Origin: an uncultured Opitutia bacterium
GTDB taxonomy: Bacteria > Verrucomicrobiota > Verrucomicrobiia > Opitutales > UBA953
NCBI GenBank assembly: GCA_903895475.1
Contig: CAITUF010000149.1
Span: forward strand, 1-5,991
Direction of reading: 5' to 3'
Length of the DNA: 5,991 nt
Shown here: in pieces, positions 1 to 5,991 of the stretch
Layout: the number at the start of each line of letters is the position of its first letter
Position numbering within the stretch: position 1 is the first letter of the stretch
The notes under the pieces: generated by a model
The model's database searches: none
Seen by the model: only the letters and a program-made list of their open reading frames with translations
What the model was told of the DNA's origin: nothing
Made by a program: the position numbers and the translations under genes

Positions 1-8
1 CTGACCGC

Positions 9-815
9 ATGCGACTTTTTCTTTTTCTGGCGACCGCTCTCTCGCTCGTAGCCGCCCCCGAACCACCGCCCGAGCGGAAATGCACGTTGCGACTCGCCTG
101 GTGGGCCAACCCATCGGAACGTGTCGAGTTAGCCATCGTCCAAGGCAAGGAAATCATCCCCTTCGTGGCGCTGGAAATGAACCTCGACCTCTCTAAGGAA
201 TACCGCGGACCCGCGCAGTTGGTCATTGTGCGCAAGAAAGGCGCGGCGCAGAAAATAGAGGCCTTTGACCCCGATAAACTCTACGCACAAAGCGCGACGC
301 CGAAGCCAGACCCCAAGGCTAAGCCGGAGCCCGCCAAAAAAGAGAAGGCGGACGACTGGGCCCTATTTGCGACCGTGGCCTTGCCCGACTCATCAGATGT
401 CGGCGTTTTGCTACTGATGGCTCCGAATGGCTCGTGCGCTGGCCGGGCCTTTGATTATGAGGCGGGGCGCTTTCCCTACGGTTCCATCCGCGTCGTGAAC
501 CTTTCAGCCATGACGTTGGCGGGCGAAATCGACACCAAAGGATTCCGCCTAGCCCCGGGCAGTTCTGACCTACTTCCGGTCATTTTCCGCGAACGCCAGA
601 CGAGCCATATCAAGCTGGCGGCCGTGCTACCCAACGATGGCATTGAACCCATCCTCGGTACCAAGATTGCGGGCCGACCCAACCGTCGCTCCTTGGTCTT
701 CATTCTGCAAACCAGCGGCGATACGGATGGTCGTCCACTCTTTGAAAGCCGGAGTATCGAAAGTGTGGAGCCCGTCGCCCCGCCGCCCGCCAACGGCAAT
801 CCAGTAGTGAAATGA
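9..815 (+). CDS. Exported protein of unknown function, first of a paralogous pair
   Basis: I do not recognise this 268-residue protein. Its N-terminus looks like a short Sec signal peptide: MR, a hydrophobic core (residues 3-14), then VAA with likely cleavage near residue 15-16. No lipobox cysteine follows, so a periplasmic or secreted location is inferred. The mature part starts proline-rich (17-22), then shows alternating hydrophobic stretches suggesting beta strands (26-33, 39-53, 68-75, 118-138, 158-165, 201-207, 228-234). A Lys/Pro/Ala-rich, probably disordered segment lies at 96-115, and the C-terminus is again proline-rich (252-268). Segments 26-51, 155-193 (with FPYGS and VVNLS) and 224-236 align by eye with the next gene, so the two are probably diverged paralogues. 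The stop overlaps the next start as ATGA, implying translational coupling. The start is the ATG giving an intact signal peptide. Only 8 bases precede it, with no ribosome-binding site visible. The TGA at 2-4 could be the end of an upstream gene. Both the coding call and the export are fairly secure; the function is unknown. Confidence 0.82.
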   Translation: MRLFLFLATALSLVAAPEPPPERKCTLRLAWWANPSERVELAIVQGKEIIPFVALEMNLDLSKEYRGPAQLVIVRKKGAAQKIEAFDPDKLYAQSATPKPDPKAKPEPAKKEKADDWALFATVALPDSSDVGVLLLMAPNGSCAGRAFDYEAGRFPYGSIRVVNLSAMTLAGEIDTKGFRLAPGSSDLLPVIFRERQTSHIKLAAVLPNDGIEPILGTKIAGRPNRRSLVFILQTSGDTDGRPLFESRSIESVEPVAPPPANGNPVVK

Positions 816-1528
816 GGCTGCTCTGGCTTAGCCTCTGGGCGCTGCCTCATCTATGGGCCGAAGAAATCGCAGCGCCGCCGCCCGCACCTGAGGCTCAGGG
901 CACCTTGATCATTCAGGCCTGCTGGGCAGGCACCCCTGGCGGAAAAGTCTACCTAGTCACGCAGCCAACCCAGCAAGCCATCCCGCTGCAGGCCCAGGCT
1001 GGGGCCATCATCACCAACGCGGTCATCCCGCCCTGCGCATCGGTGGAGTTATGGGTGGCGAACGCCCCGCAAGCCAAGCGGGTGGCGACCTTTCCCTTTC
1101 CGAAGACCGGCCAACGCTTCATCTTAGTGATGCAAGGCGAACACCCCGCCGCCATGCGCGCCTGGCTCGTGCCCGCTGACCTCGAGGTTTTTCCTTGGGG
1201 TTCCACGTGTCTGCTCAACCTATCGGACAAGCGCCTACGTTGCCGGCTGAACGACCAAGTCGGCGAAGTCGACCCAGGGAAGTCCGGCGTCATCCCCTTC
1301 ATTGCGGCGGAACGTACCAGCGCCCACCTCACGCTCGATTACTTGGACGGACAGAATTGGCAGCCTGATTGCTCAACGAAGACCATTCTCTCGCCCGCGA
1401 GACGCTTCATCATGGTCGTCGGCCCAGGGCTAGCGGCGCAAGGCCCCTTGCCGAAGGAAACGGTCGTAGAAACGAACCCGGCGCCGCTTACAGTGCCGAC
1501 GCCGCCTCCGCATCCGCCAGCCAAGTGA
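812..1528 (+). CDS. Exported protein of unknown function, second of a paralogous pair
   Basis: This 238-residue protein of unrecognised family begins with a signal-peptide-like MRLLWLSLWALPHLWA (likely cleavage after A16), followed by an acidic and proline-rich start of the mature chain (17-28). Its core resembles the preceding gene product: TLIIQACWAG (31-40) matches TLRLAWWAN, FPWGS plus LLNLS (127-137) matches FPYGS plus VVNLS, and ARRFIMVVG (196-204) matches NRRSLVFIL. It lacks the Lys/Pro-rich insert of its neighbour. The spacing of the conserved aromatic and hydrophobic residues suggests a small beta-rich domain. Four cysteines fall in the mature part other than near the start (75, 133, 144, 187), which could form disulfides outside the cytoplasm; this is inference. 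The start codon lies inside the upstream stop (ATGA, 812-815), so it is probably translated by coupling in one operon. The proline-rich tail (residues 226-238) is encoded across the 3' end of the opposite-strand lactonase gene. Function unknown. Confidence 0.82.
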   Translation: MRLLWLSLWALPHLWAEEIAAPPPAPEAQGTLIIQACWAGTPGGKVYLVTQPTQQAIPLQAQAGAIITNAVIPPCASVELWVANAPQAKRVATFPFPKTGQRFILVMQGEHPAAMRAWLVPADLEVFPWGSTCLLNLSDKRLRCRLNDQVGEVDPGKSGVIPFIAAERTSAHLTLDYLDGQNWQPDCSTKTILSPARRFIMVVGPGLAAQGPLPKETVVETNPAPLTVPTPPPHPPAK

Positions 1529-2207
1529 CCTTGTGCGCTAGGGCGCGCAGGACTTGGCCAGGATAACGGGCGGGGTCGAATTCACCGGCACAGACGCTCA
1601 GTAAAGCGGCCGCTTTGGACTGACCGTTGACGAGCACGACCACCGAGCCGCATTGGGCCAAGCCGACTTCCGTAATCGTCAGGCGCCAACCGCGGCCGGG
1701 CCACTCGGTGGCGACGAAGCGCGGTAAGCCCGGAGCCCCGATGAGGGGGCACTGCGGCCAGAGCGAGGCAATGTGGCTGTCATCCCCTAGACCCAGTACA
1801 CAAAGGTCGTAGGCCTTATTCGGCTGGGCCTGCCAGACGGTGTCGTAGGCGGCGGCGGCAGCGGCGGGAGCCAACTCCACGGGCCAAGGCTGGCGACGGG
1901 CGGGCGGCACCTGCAACGGATCGAGTAGCCCGCGGGCGGCATGTCCGAAGTTGGAATCATCGGAACTCTGGGGAACGCAGCGTTCGTCGCTTACATGCCA
2001 GGTGATGCGCTCCAACGACTGCGCTGACAACGCACCGCTGGACACCGCCCAAGCGTAAAAAGCCTTCGGGGTGGAGCCACCGCTGAGGGCCACGGTCGCC
2101 GGACCACGCACTGCCAGCGCATGGATGCGGCGAGCGAGCTCGGCGAAGGATTCGTCGCGGGTACGCACGAGGACTTCGCCGGCAGAAGTCAGCAGGGAGG
2201 AAGACAT
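1488..2207 (-). CDS. pgl: 6-phosphogluconolactonase (Pgl/DevB type)
   Basis: This 239-residue enzyme should hydrolyse 6-phospho-D-glucono-1,5-lactone to 6-phosphogluconate, the second step of the oxidative pentose phosphate pathway, in the cytoplasm. It is of usual length for the SugarP-isomerase-like (NagB/Pgl) fold. Family motifs appear in order: LSGGSTPKAF (41-50, phosphate-binding loop), WHVSDERCVP with S-x-x-SN (70-86), GLGDDSHIASLWP (139-151, with the presumed catalytic His145), RLTIT (175-179), NGQSKA (194-199) and a C-terminal TWLAD (228-232). One oddity: the usual Asp-Gly-His is Asp-Ser-His here. The frame stays open upstream to 2306, but the ATG at 2207 is preferred. The extra 33 residues would be translated through the terminator hairpin and do not resemble the family, whereas MSSSLLTSAGEVL gives a normal N-terminus. 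No Shine-Dalgarno or clear promoter is visible in the 57 bases after the terminator. The gene ends tail to tail with the secreted-protein gene, overlapping it by 41 bases, and no terminator is seen there. Confidence 0.9.
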   Translation of the reverse strand: MSSSLLTSAGEVLVRTRDESFAELARRIHALAVRGPATVALSGGSTPKAFYAWAVSSGALSAQSLERITWHVSDERCVPQSSDDSNFGHAARGLLDPLQVPPARRQPWPVELAPAAAAAAYDTVWQAQPNKAYDLCVLGLGDDSHIASLWPQCPLIGAPGLPRFVATEWPGRGWRLTITEVGLAQCGSVVVLVNGQSKAAALLSVCAGEFDPARYPGQVLRALAHKVTWLADAEAASAL

Positions 2208-2257
2208 AGGGCGATGGAAGGCGAGCGGGCGGGAAAAGGCAACCTTGGGACCAGGCC

Positions 2258-2288
2258 AAACAAAAGGGGCGGCCGTGCGGCCGCCCCT
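2258..2288 (-). terminator. Intrinsic terminator of the nrdB-nrdA unit
   Basis: A perfect GC-rich inverted repeat pairs 2265-2275 with 2278-2288 (11 bp if fully paired; more realistically 10 bp with a GTGC or GCAC loop). Reading the minus strand, the stem is followed at once by TTTTGTTTGG, a classical U-tract. It starts 25 bases after the nrdA stop codon, so it should end nrdA transcription before pgl. A much weaker 5-bp stem (2301-2305 with 2310-2314) overlaps the nrdA stop codon and may be chance. On the plus strand the hairpin is followed by AGTTGAAC, so it is one-directional. Confidence 0.9.
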
Positions 2289-2312
2289 AGTTGAACACTG
2301 AAGCAACGGTGC

Positions 2313-5300
2313 TTACTGGCAGGCCTCGCAGGTCCCGCCGTTCAACATCGCATCGATGGAACAGGCATTCTTCTCCGCTTCGGTGAAGGCCTTCTTCTCA
2401 GGCTCCGCTTCTGCCTTGGTGACCGAGACGGTGGCCTTCTCGATATTCGAGGCACCCATCGTGCGGAGATAATAGGTCGTCTTGAGACCCGTGCGCCAGG
2501 CGTACTGGTACATGTGGGAGAGGGCCTTGAGTTCGGCGCGCGGCAGGAACAGGTTAAGCGACTGGGCTTGGTCAATCCACTTCTGGCGGCGAGCGGCGGC
2601 ATCGATGAGCCACTTGTAGTCAATGATGAAGGCCGTCATGTACTTCTCCTTGAGGACTTGGGGAATCTCCGCGATCTCCTTGAGTTCGCCATCAAAGTAC
2701 TTGAGCTGTTCAACCATCTTCTGATTCCAAAGGCCCAGCTTCTTGAGGTCGCGCCCCAGGCTGCTGTTGAGCTCGATGAAGTCGCCGGACAGGTTGCTCT
2801 TGGCGAAGAGGTTCTTGTAAGTCGGCTCGATGCAAGGCGAGCTGCCGACGATATTAGAGATGGTCGCCGTCGGCGCGATGGCGAGGACGTTGGAGTTTCG
2901 CATGCCCTGCTTGGCGATTTTGGCACGGATGGGTGCCCAGTCGAGCAGGCCGCCCCGCTTGACTTCGATCTTTTCGCCACGCTCGGCTTCAAGGAGGTCG
3001 ACAGTGTCCTGCGGGAGCAGGCCGCGGTCCCACTTAGAGCCCTTATAGGTGCTGTAAGCGCCACGTTCAGCCGCAAGGTCAGAGGAGGCACCGTAGGCGT
3101 AGAAGGCCACGGCTTCCATGATCTCATCGTTAAACTCAACGGCGGCGTCCGAGGCGAAGGAGACGTTGCGACGGTAGAGGCAGTCTTGGAGGCCCATGAC
3201 GCCGAGACCGACTGGGCGGTGACGCAGGTTGGAGACCTCCGCGGCCTGGGTTGGGTAGAAGTTGATGTCGATGACGTTGTCGAGGGCGCGGACGGCCACA
3301 TGGACGGTCTCCGCGAGCTTGGCGTGGTCGATATTGCCCGCGGCATCGAGGTGGGCGTCGAGGACGATGGAGCCGAGATTACAGACGGCGGTCTCATCGG
3401 CACTCGTGTTGAGCGTGATTTCGGTACAGAGGTTGGACGAGTGGATGACGCCCACGTGGTCTTGCGGCGAACGGACATTGCACGGATCCTTAAAGGTCAT
3501 CCAAGGGTGGCCCGTCTCGAAGATCATATTGAGCATCTTCTTCCAGAGCTCAACGGCCGGCACGGTCTTTCCGAAGATTTTCCCTTCCTTGGCCTTCTGC
3601 TCATAAGCGACATAGCGACGCTCGAAATCGGCGCCGAAAGTTTCATGCAAGTCAGAGACCTCGTTAGACATGAAGAGCGTCCAGTTCTGGCGATCGCGCA
3701 GGCGCTTCATGAACAAATCGGGAATCCAGTTCGCCGTGTTCATGTCGTGGGTGCGGCGGCGGTCGTCGCCGGTGTTACGACGGAGCTCAAGGAAGTCTTC
3801 GACGTCGTTGTGCCACGTCTCGAGGTAGGCACAGCCGGAGCCACGGCGCTTACCGCCCTGGTTGACCGCGACGAGCTGGTCGTTGTGCAGCTTAAGGAAC
3901 GGCATGACGCCCTGCGATTCACCGTTGGTGCCCTTGATGTGCGAGCCCGTGCCACGGACAGCCGTCCAAGAACCGCCCAGACCGCCCGCCCACTTGGAGA
4001 GGAAGGCGTTCTCCGCGATGCCGCGGATCATGATCGACTCGATGGTGTCATCGACCTTGTAGAGGTAGCAGGACGACAACTGGCTATGCAGTGTACCGGC
4101 ATTGAAAAGCGTCGGGGTCGAACTGCAGAAGCGGCGAGACTTGTAGAGCGCGTGGAGGCGGATAGCCCACTCTTCGCGATTCGTCTCCTCGCGGAGGAAG
4201 AGGCCCATGGCAACGCGCATCCAGAAGAACTGGGGCGTCTCGAGGCGACGGTGGGAACGCTCCGTCTTGTCGATGATCAGATAGCGGTCGTAGAGGGTCT
4301 GCACGCCGAGGAACTCGAAATCCATGTCGGACATCGGGTCGAGGGCGTCGGCCAACTTAGCGAGGTCGTAGCGGCGCAGGTCAGGTGAGAGGCGGCCGAT
4401 TTCGATGCCGCGCTCGATGTAAGCTGAGAACTTAGCACGGTGGAATTCGCGGAGCTTGTCGATACCGTCTCGCATGATGCTCCAACCGAGAACCTCCTCG
4501 TAGATATAGGACAGCGAGATGCGGGCGGCGAAAAGCGCAAAATCAGCGTCGCGCTCAATGAGCGTCTTCGCGTTGAGTTCAACCGTCTTGCGGAGGTCGG
4601 CGGCGGCGACTTCGTTGAACAGGCCGCGGCGGAGCTCGGCCTCGATGGCTTCGGCCGGCATGTCGATTTCAAGGCCCGTGAGGGCGTAGGAGATGCGCTT
4701 GCGGAGGTCTTCACCGTTCCAGAGGAAAGTGGACCCATCAGGGTTCTTGACGAGCAGGAGCGAGTCCTGGTGGTCGTCGACGGGCACGGCGGCGGCGGCT
4801 TCTTGCTCGCGCTGCTTAGTGCGCATCGCGCGGTAGAGAATGTAAGCTTCGGCGACCTTGTAGTGGCCTTGGCGCATCAACTCGGTCTGGACGATATCTT
4901 GGACCTCTTCGATGCCGATGATGTTCTGGCCACCCAGCGCCACCGCACGAGTCACGGCGGCGGCGACGCGCTCAGCGGGAGCGGAATCGAGACCGAGCGA
5001 GAGGAATGATTTGCGAACCGCGATGTCGATCTTGTCCTGGTTCCACGGCACGACTTGGTGGTTGCGGCGCATCAAGCGCGTCGTGACGACCGGCACGTCC
5101 ACCCCGCGCGCGGCGTCGGAGGAGAAGACGAGGCTCTTGGCGACGTCGTGGCGGTTATTATTAATGAGCGCGCGCTCAATGATGGGGATGAGCTGGGCTT
5201 CGCTGACTTGACCACCGTGCTGGTTGGCGAGCTGAGCGACGAGCTGGGTCACTTCCCCAGCGACGGCCGCGACGAACGTGCGATTCTGCTCGGTGAAGAT

Positions 5301-5510
5301 TTCCGTGACCTGGCGAGAAAGAAGCAGGTCGGTCAGGGCATTGCCGATGATGTCGGCGAAGCGGGCGGAGTCGGTGCTGGTGGCGGCGGAACCGGCGGCA
5401 GCAACTGGGAGGGACTCGCGCCAGTTAAAGCGAGGTTTGGCGTTAGCCGGCGTGCGGACAGCGTTTTTGAGGGCGATGTCTTCGCGGAAGAAAGGGAGTT
5501 CGGGATTCAT
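2313..5510 (-). CDS. nrdA: Ribonucleoside-diphosphate reductase class I, alpha (catalytic) subunit
   Basis: NrdA reduces ribonucleoside diphosphates to deoxyribonucleotides in the cytoplasm, using a radical passed from NrdB. At 1065 residues it is far longer than the roughly 760 of E. coli NrdA, because of N-terminal modules. Residues 50-136 resemble an ATP-cone that kept its C-terminal half but lost the nucleotide-binding start. Residues 142-232 form a full ATP-cone (RLMRRNHQVVPWNQDKI, ending YILYRAMR). Residues 251-341 match the region that is the ATP-cone in E. coli NrdA, with VKNPDGS replacing V-x-K-R-D-G. The catalytic barrel is intact: C481 in LSSCYL and C710 in AVCNLGSI (redox pair), N693, C695 and E697 in SSNLCTEI (thiyl site), PTATISN (880-886), and Y1013-Y1014 in KTTYYLR (radical relay). 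The C-terminal tail carries C1050, C1061 and C1064 (CEACQ) for re-reduction. A stop at 5523-5525 in the same frame makes the ATG at 5510 the first possible start; the sequence before it has no Shine-Dalgarno. It lies 168 bases after nrdB and ends at its own terminator. Overall it most resembles chlamydial NrdA as I recall it. Confidence 0.97.
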   Translation of the reverse strand: MNPELPFFREDIALKNAVRTPANAKPRFNWRESLPVAAAGSAATSTDSARFADIIGNALTDLLLSRQVTEIFTEQNRTFVAAVAGEVTQLVAQLANQHGGQVSEAQLIPIIERALINNNRHDVAKSLVFSSDAARGVDVPVVTTRLMRRNHQVVPWNQDKIDIAVRKSFLSLGLDSAPAERVAAAVTRAVALGGQNIIGIEEVQDIVQTELMRQGHYKVAEAYILYRAMRTKQREQEAAAAVPVDDHQDSLLLVKNPDGSTFLWNGEDLRKRISYALTGLEIDMPAEAIEAELRRGLFNEVAAADLRKTVELNAKTLIERDADFALFAARISLSYIYEEVLGWSIMRDGIDKLREFHRAKFSAYIERGIEIGRLSPDLRRYDLAKLADALDPMSDMDFEFLGVQTLYDRYLIIDKTERSHRRLETPQFFWMRVAMGLFLREETNREEWAIRLHALYKSRRFCSSTPTLFNAGTLHSQLSSCYLYKVDDTIESIMIRGIAENAFLSKWAGGLGGSWTAVRGTGSHIKGTNGESQGVMPFLKLHNDQLVAVNQGGKRRGSGCAYLETWHNDVEDFLELRRNTGDDRRRTHDMNTANWIPDLFMKRLRDRQNWTLFMSNEVSDLHETFGADFERRYVAYEQKAKEGKIFGKTVPAVELWKKMLNMIFETGHPWMTFKDPCNVRSPQDHVGVIHSSNLCTEITLNTSADETAVCNLGSIVLDAHLDAAGNIDHAKLAETVHVAVRALDNVIDINFYPTQAAEVSNLRHRPVGLGVMGLQDCLYRRNVSFASDAAVEFNDEIMEAVAFYAYGASSDLAAERGAYSTYKGSKWDRGLLPQDTVDLLEAERGEKIEVKRGGLLDWAPIRAKIAKQGMRNSNVLAIAPTATISNIVGSSPCIEPTYKNLFAKSNLSGDFIELNSSLGRDLKKLGLWNQKMVEQLKYFDGELKEIAEIPQVLKEKYMTAFIIDYKWLIDAAARRQKWIDQAQSLNLFLPRAELKALSHMYQYAWRTGLKTTYYLRTMGASNIEKATVSVTKAEAEPEKKAFTEAEKNACSIDAMLNGGTCEACQ

Positions 5511-5633
5511 GAGACGATTAAGTTAACGGGAGTGGAAAGGAAAGATGGAGGGAGGTCGCTGCGGGCGTGGGCCAGCGGCGGAAGGGATTTAGACGGAGGG
5601 AAACTGGGGAGTAAGAACAGGAACTGTGCCAAG

Positions 5634-5660
5634 GTAGGTGCGCAAGGGGGGTGCACCTAC
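5634..5660. other. Inverted repeat (hairpin) in the nrdB-nrdA spacer
   Basis: GTAGGTGC (5634-5641) and GCACCTAC (5653-5660) form a perfect 8-bp stem around an 11-base loop containing a run of six G on the plus strand. On the minus strand, the coding strand of nrdB and nrdA, it begins 18 bases after the nrdB stop codon and is followed by CTTGGCAC, with no U-tract, so it is not a standard terminator for nrdB. On the plus strand it is followed by TTTT, and a G-T plus two A-T pairs could extend the stem to 11. It may act as a processing, stability or partial-termination element between the two subunit genes. The rest of the spacer (5511-5633) is purine-rich on the plus strand; I see no NrdR-box-like palindrome and no convincing promoter. 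Function is inference. Confidence 0.5.
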
Positions 5661-5678
5661 TTTTGGCGAGAAATCGGC

Positions 5679-5991
5679 TTAGAGCTCGTCGTCGCTGACG
5701 GTTTCTAGATTGGCCGACTTCTGGTATTCGGTGACACGGCCTTCGAAGAAGTTTTGCTCCTTCTTCAGGTCCATCATCTCGGACAACCAAGGGAAAGGGT
5801 TAACGGGGTCGACCGTGAGCGGTGCGAGGCCACAATTGCGCAGACGGCGATCGGCGATGAAGTCGATGTACTGCTCGAACTCCTTCGAGGAGAGACCGAG
5901 GGCGTTGATCGGCAGGCAGTCGCGGATGAAGTCCTTCTCGAGGGCCACGGCGGTGGCCATCAGCTGGCGGAGCTCCTCGCGGAAGGCCGGC
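5679..5991 (-). CDS. nrdB: Ribonucleoside-diphosphate reductase class I, beta subunit (3' end only)
   Basis: These are the last 103 codons of NrdB; the 5' part lies beyond the right edge and the frame is open to it (the first visible residues are PAFREELRQL). NrdB holds a dinuclear metal centre that generates the radical used by NrdA. The visible part aligns with the end of the R2 fold after the metal ligands: helix AVALEKDFI (14-22 of the fragment), then INALGLSSKEFEQYIDFIADRRL (28-50), NPFPWLSEM (64-72) and NFFEGRVTEYQ (80-90). It ends in an acidic tail, SDDEL, in the place of the C-terminal peptide that docks R2 onto R1. NFFE-x-RV-x-EYQ is typical of R2 proteins outside the E. coli NrdB subgroup, including chlamydial ones as I recall. 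The metal ligands and the radical-site residue are not in the window, so the subclass (Ia or Ic) cannot be read. It lies upstream of nrdA on the same strand, the reverse of the E. coli order. Confidence 0.93.
   Translation of the reverse strand, partial: PAFREELRQLMATAVALEKDFIRDCLPINALGLSSKEFEQYIDFIADRRLRNCGLAPLTVDPVNPFPWLSEMMDLKKEQNFFEGRVTEYQKSANLETVSDDEL

Noticed and set aside
476..850. Minus-strand open frames at 476-850 and 949-1332, opposite the secreted-protein genes
   Set aside because: Their composition is low in structure and rich in Arg, Ser and Pro. The plus-strand frames have signal peptides, mutual similarity and an ATGA junction, so those are the real genes.
1603..1616. A 14-bp perfect palindrome, AAAGCGGCCGCTTT
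   Set aside because: It lies inside the pgl coding sequence over the conserved NGQSKAAAL region and has no T-tract; codon choice in a GC-rich gene explains it.
2208..2306. A longer N-terminus for Pgl starting at 2306
   Set aside because: The extra 33 residues are encoded by the terminator hairpin and its flank and do not look like family sequence; the ATG at 2207 gives a normal length.
2514..4388. A 624-codon open frame on the plus strand, antisense to nrdA, and shorter ones at 4440-5009 and 5055-5708
   Set aside because: They lie wholly or mostly opposite the certain nrdA gene. Their translations are rich in Val, Asp, Glu and Arg with no domain, which is the usual mirror of a GC-rich gene with strong codon bias.
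5613..5632. A sigma-54-like -24/-12 promoter upstream of nrdA (minus strand TTGGCACAGTTCCTGTTC)
   Set aside because: The -24 half fits, but at the proper spacing the -12 position reads GT in place of the required GC, so I do not call it.

Overview
This 5,991-base, GC-rich window reads as ordinary bacterial chromosome. It has three complete minus-strand or plus-strand housekeeping and secreted genes, a fourth complete secreted gene, and one gene cut by the right edge. I see no mobile element, CRISPR array, tRNA or rRNA. The best clue to the host is the ribonucleotide reductase. Its large subunit is very long (1065 residues), has stacked ATP-cone-type modules before the catalytic barrel, and ends in a CEACQ tail. 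As I recall the family, this is how the chlamydial NrdA is built. I therefore suggest a member of the Planctomycetota-Verrucomicrobiota-Chlamydiota (PVC) group, most likely a free-living Verrucomicrobiota. This is an inference from family resemblance, not a database result.

Layout: positions 9-1528 (plus strand) hold two translationally coupled genes for exported proteins of unknown function. They overlap by ATGA and look like diverged paralogues. Positions 1488-2207 (minus strand) encode a 6-phosphogluconolactonase (pgl) whose 3' end runs 41 bases into the second secreted gene, tail to tail. Positions 2208-2312 are intergenic and hold a strong intrinsic terminator for the gene transcribed toward it. 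Positions 2313-5510 (minus) encode NrdA, the catalytic subunit of an aerobic class I ribonucleoside-diphosphate reductase. Positions 5511-5678 are a spacer with one hairpin. Positions 5679-5991 (minus) hold the last 103 codons of nrdB, the radical-generating small subunit.

How they work together: nrdB and nrdA, in that order on the minus strand, supply the two subunits that make deoxynucleotides, and transcription ends at the hairpin at 2258-2288. The pgl gene lies just beyond that terminator. It is either read separately or reached by readthrough. Its product acts in the oxidative pentose phosphate pathway, which yields NADPH and pentose phosphate, so a link with deoxynucleotide synthesis is plausible but unproven. 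The plus-strand secreted pair appears unrelated.

No dramatic new system is visible. The points most worth a second look are the eroded first ATP-cone of NrdA, a testable prediction that the partner NrdB is of the tyrosine-less class Ic type, the unrecognised secreted paralogue pair, and the convergent coding overlap. None of the four visible start codons has a clear Shine-Dalgarno sequence.
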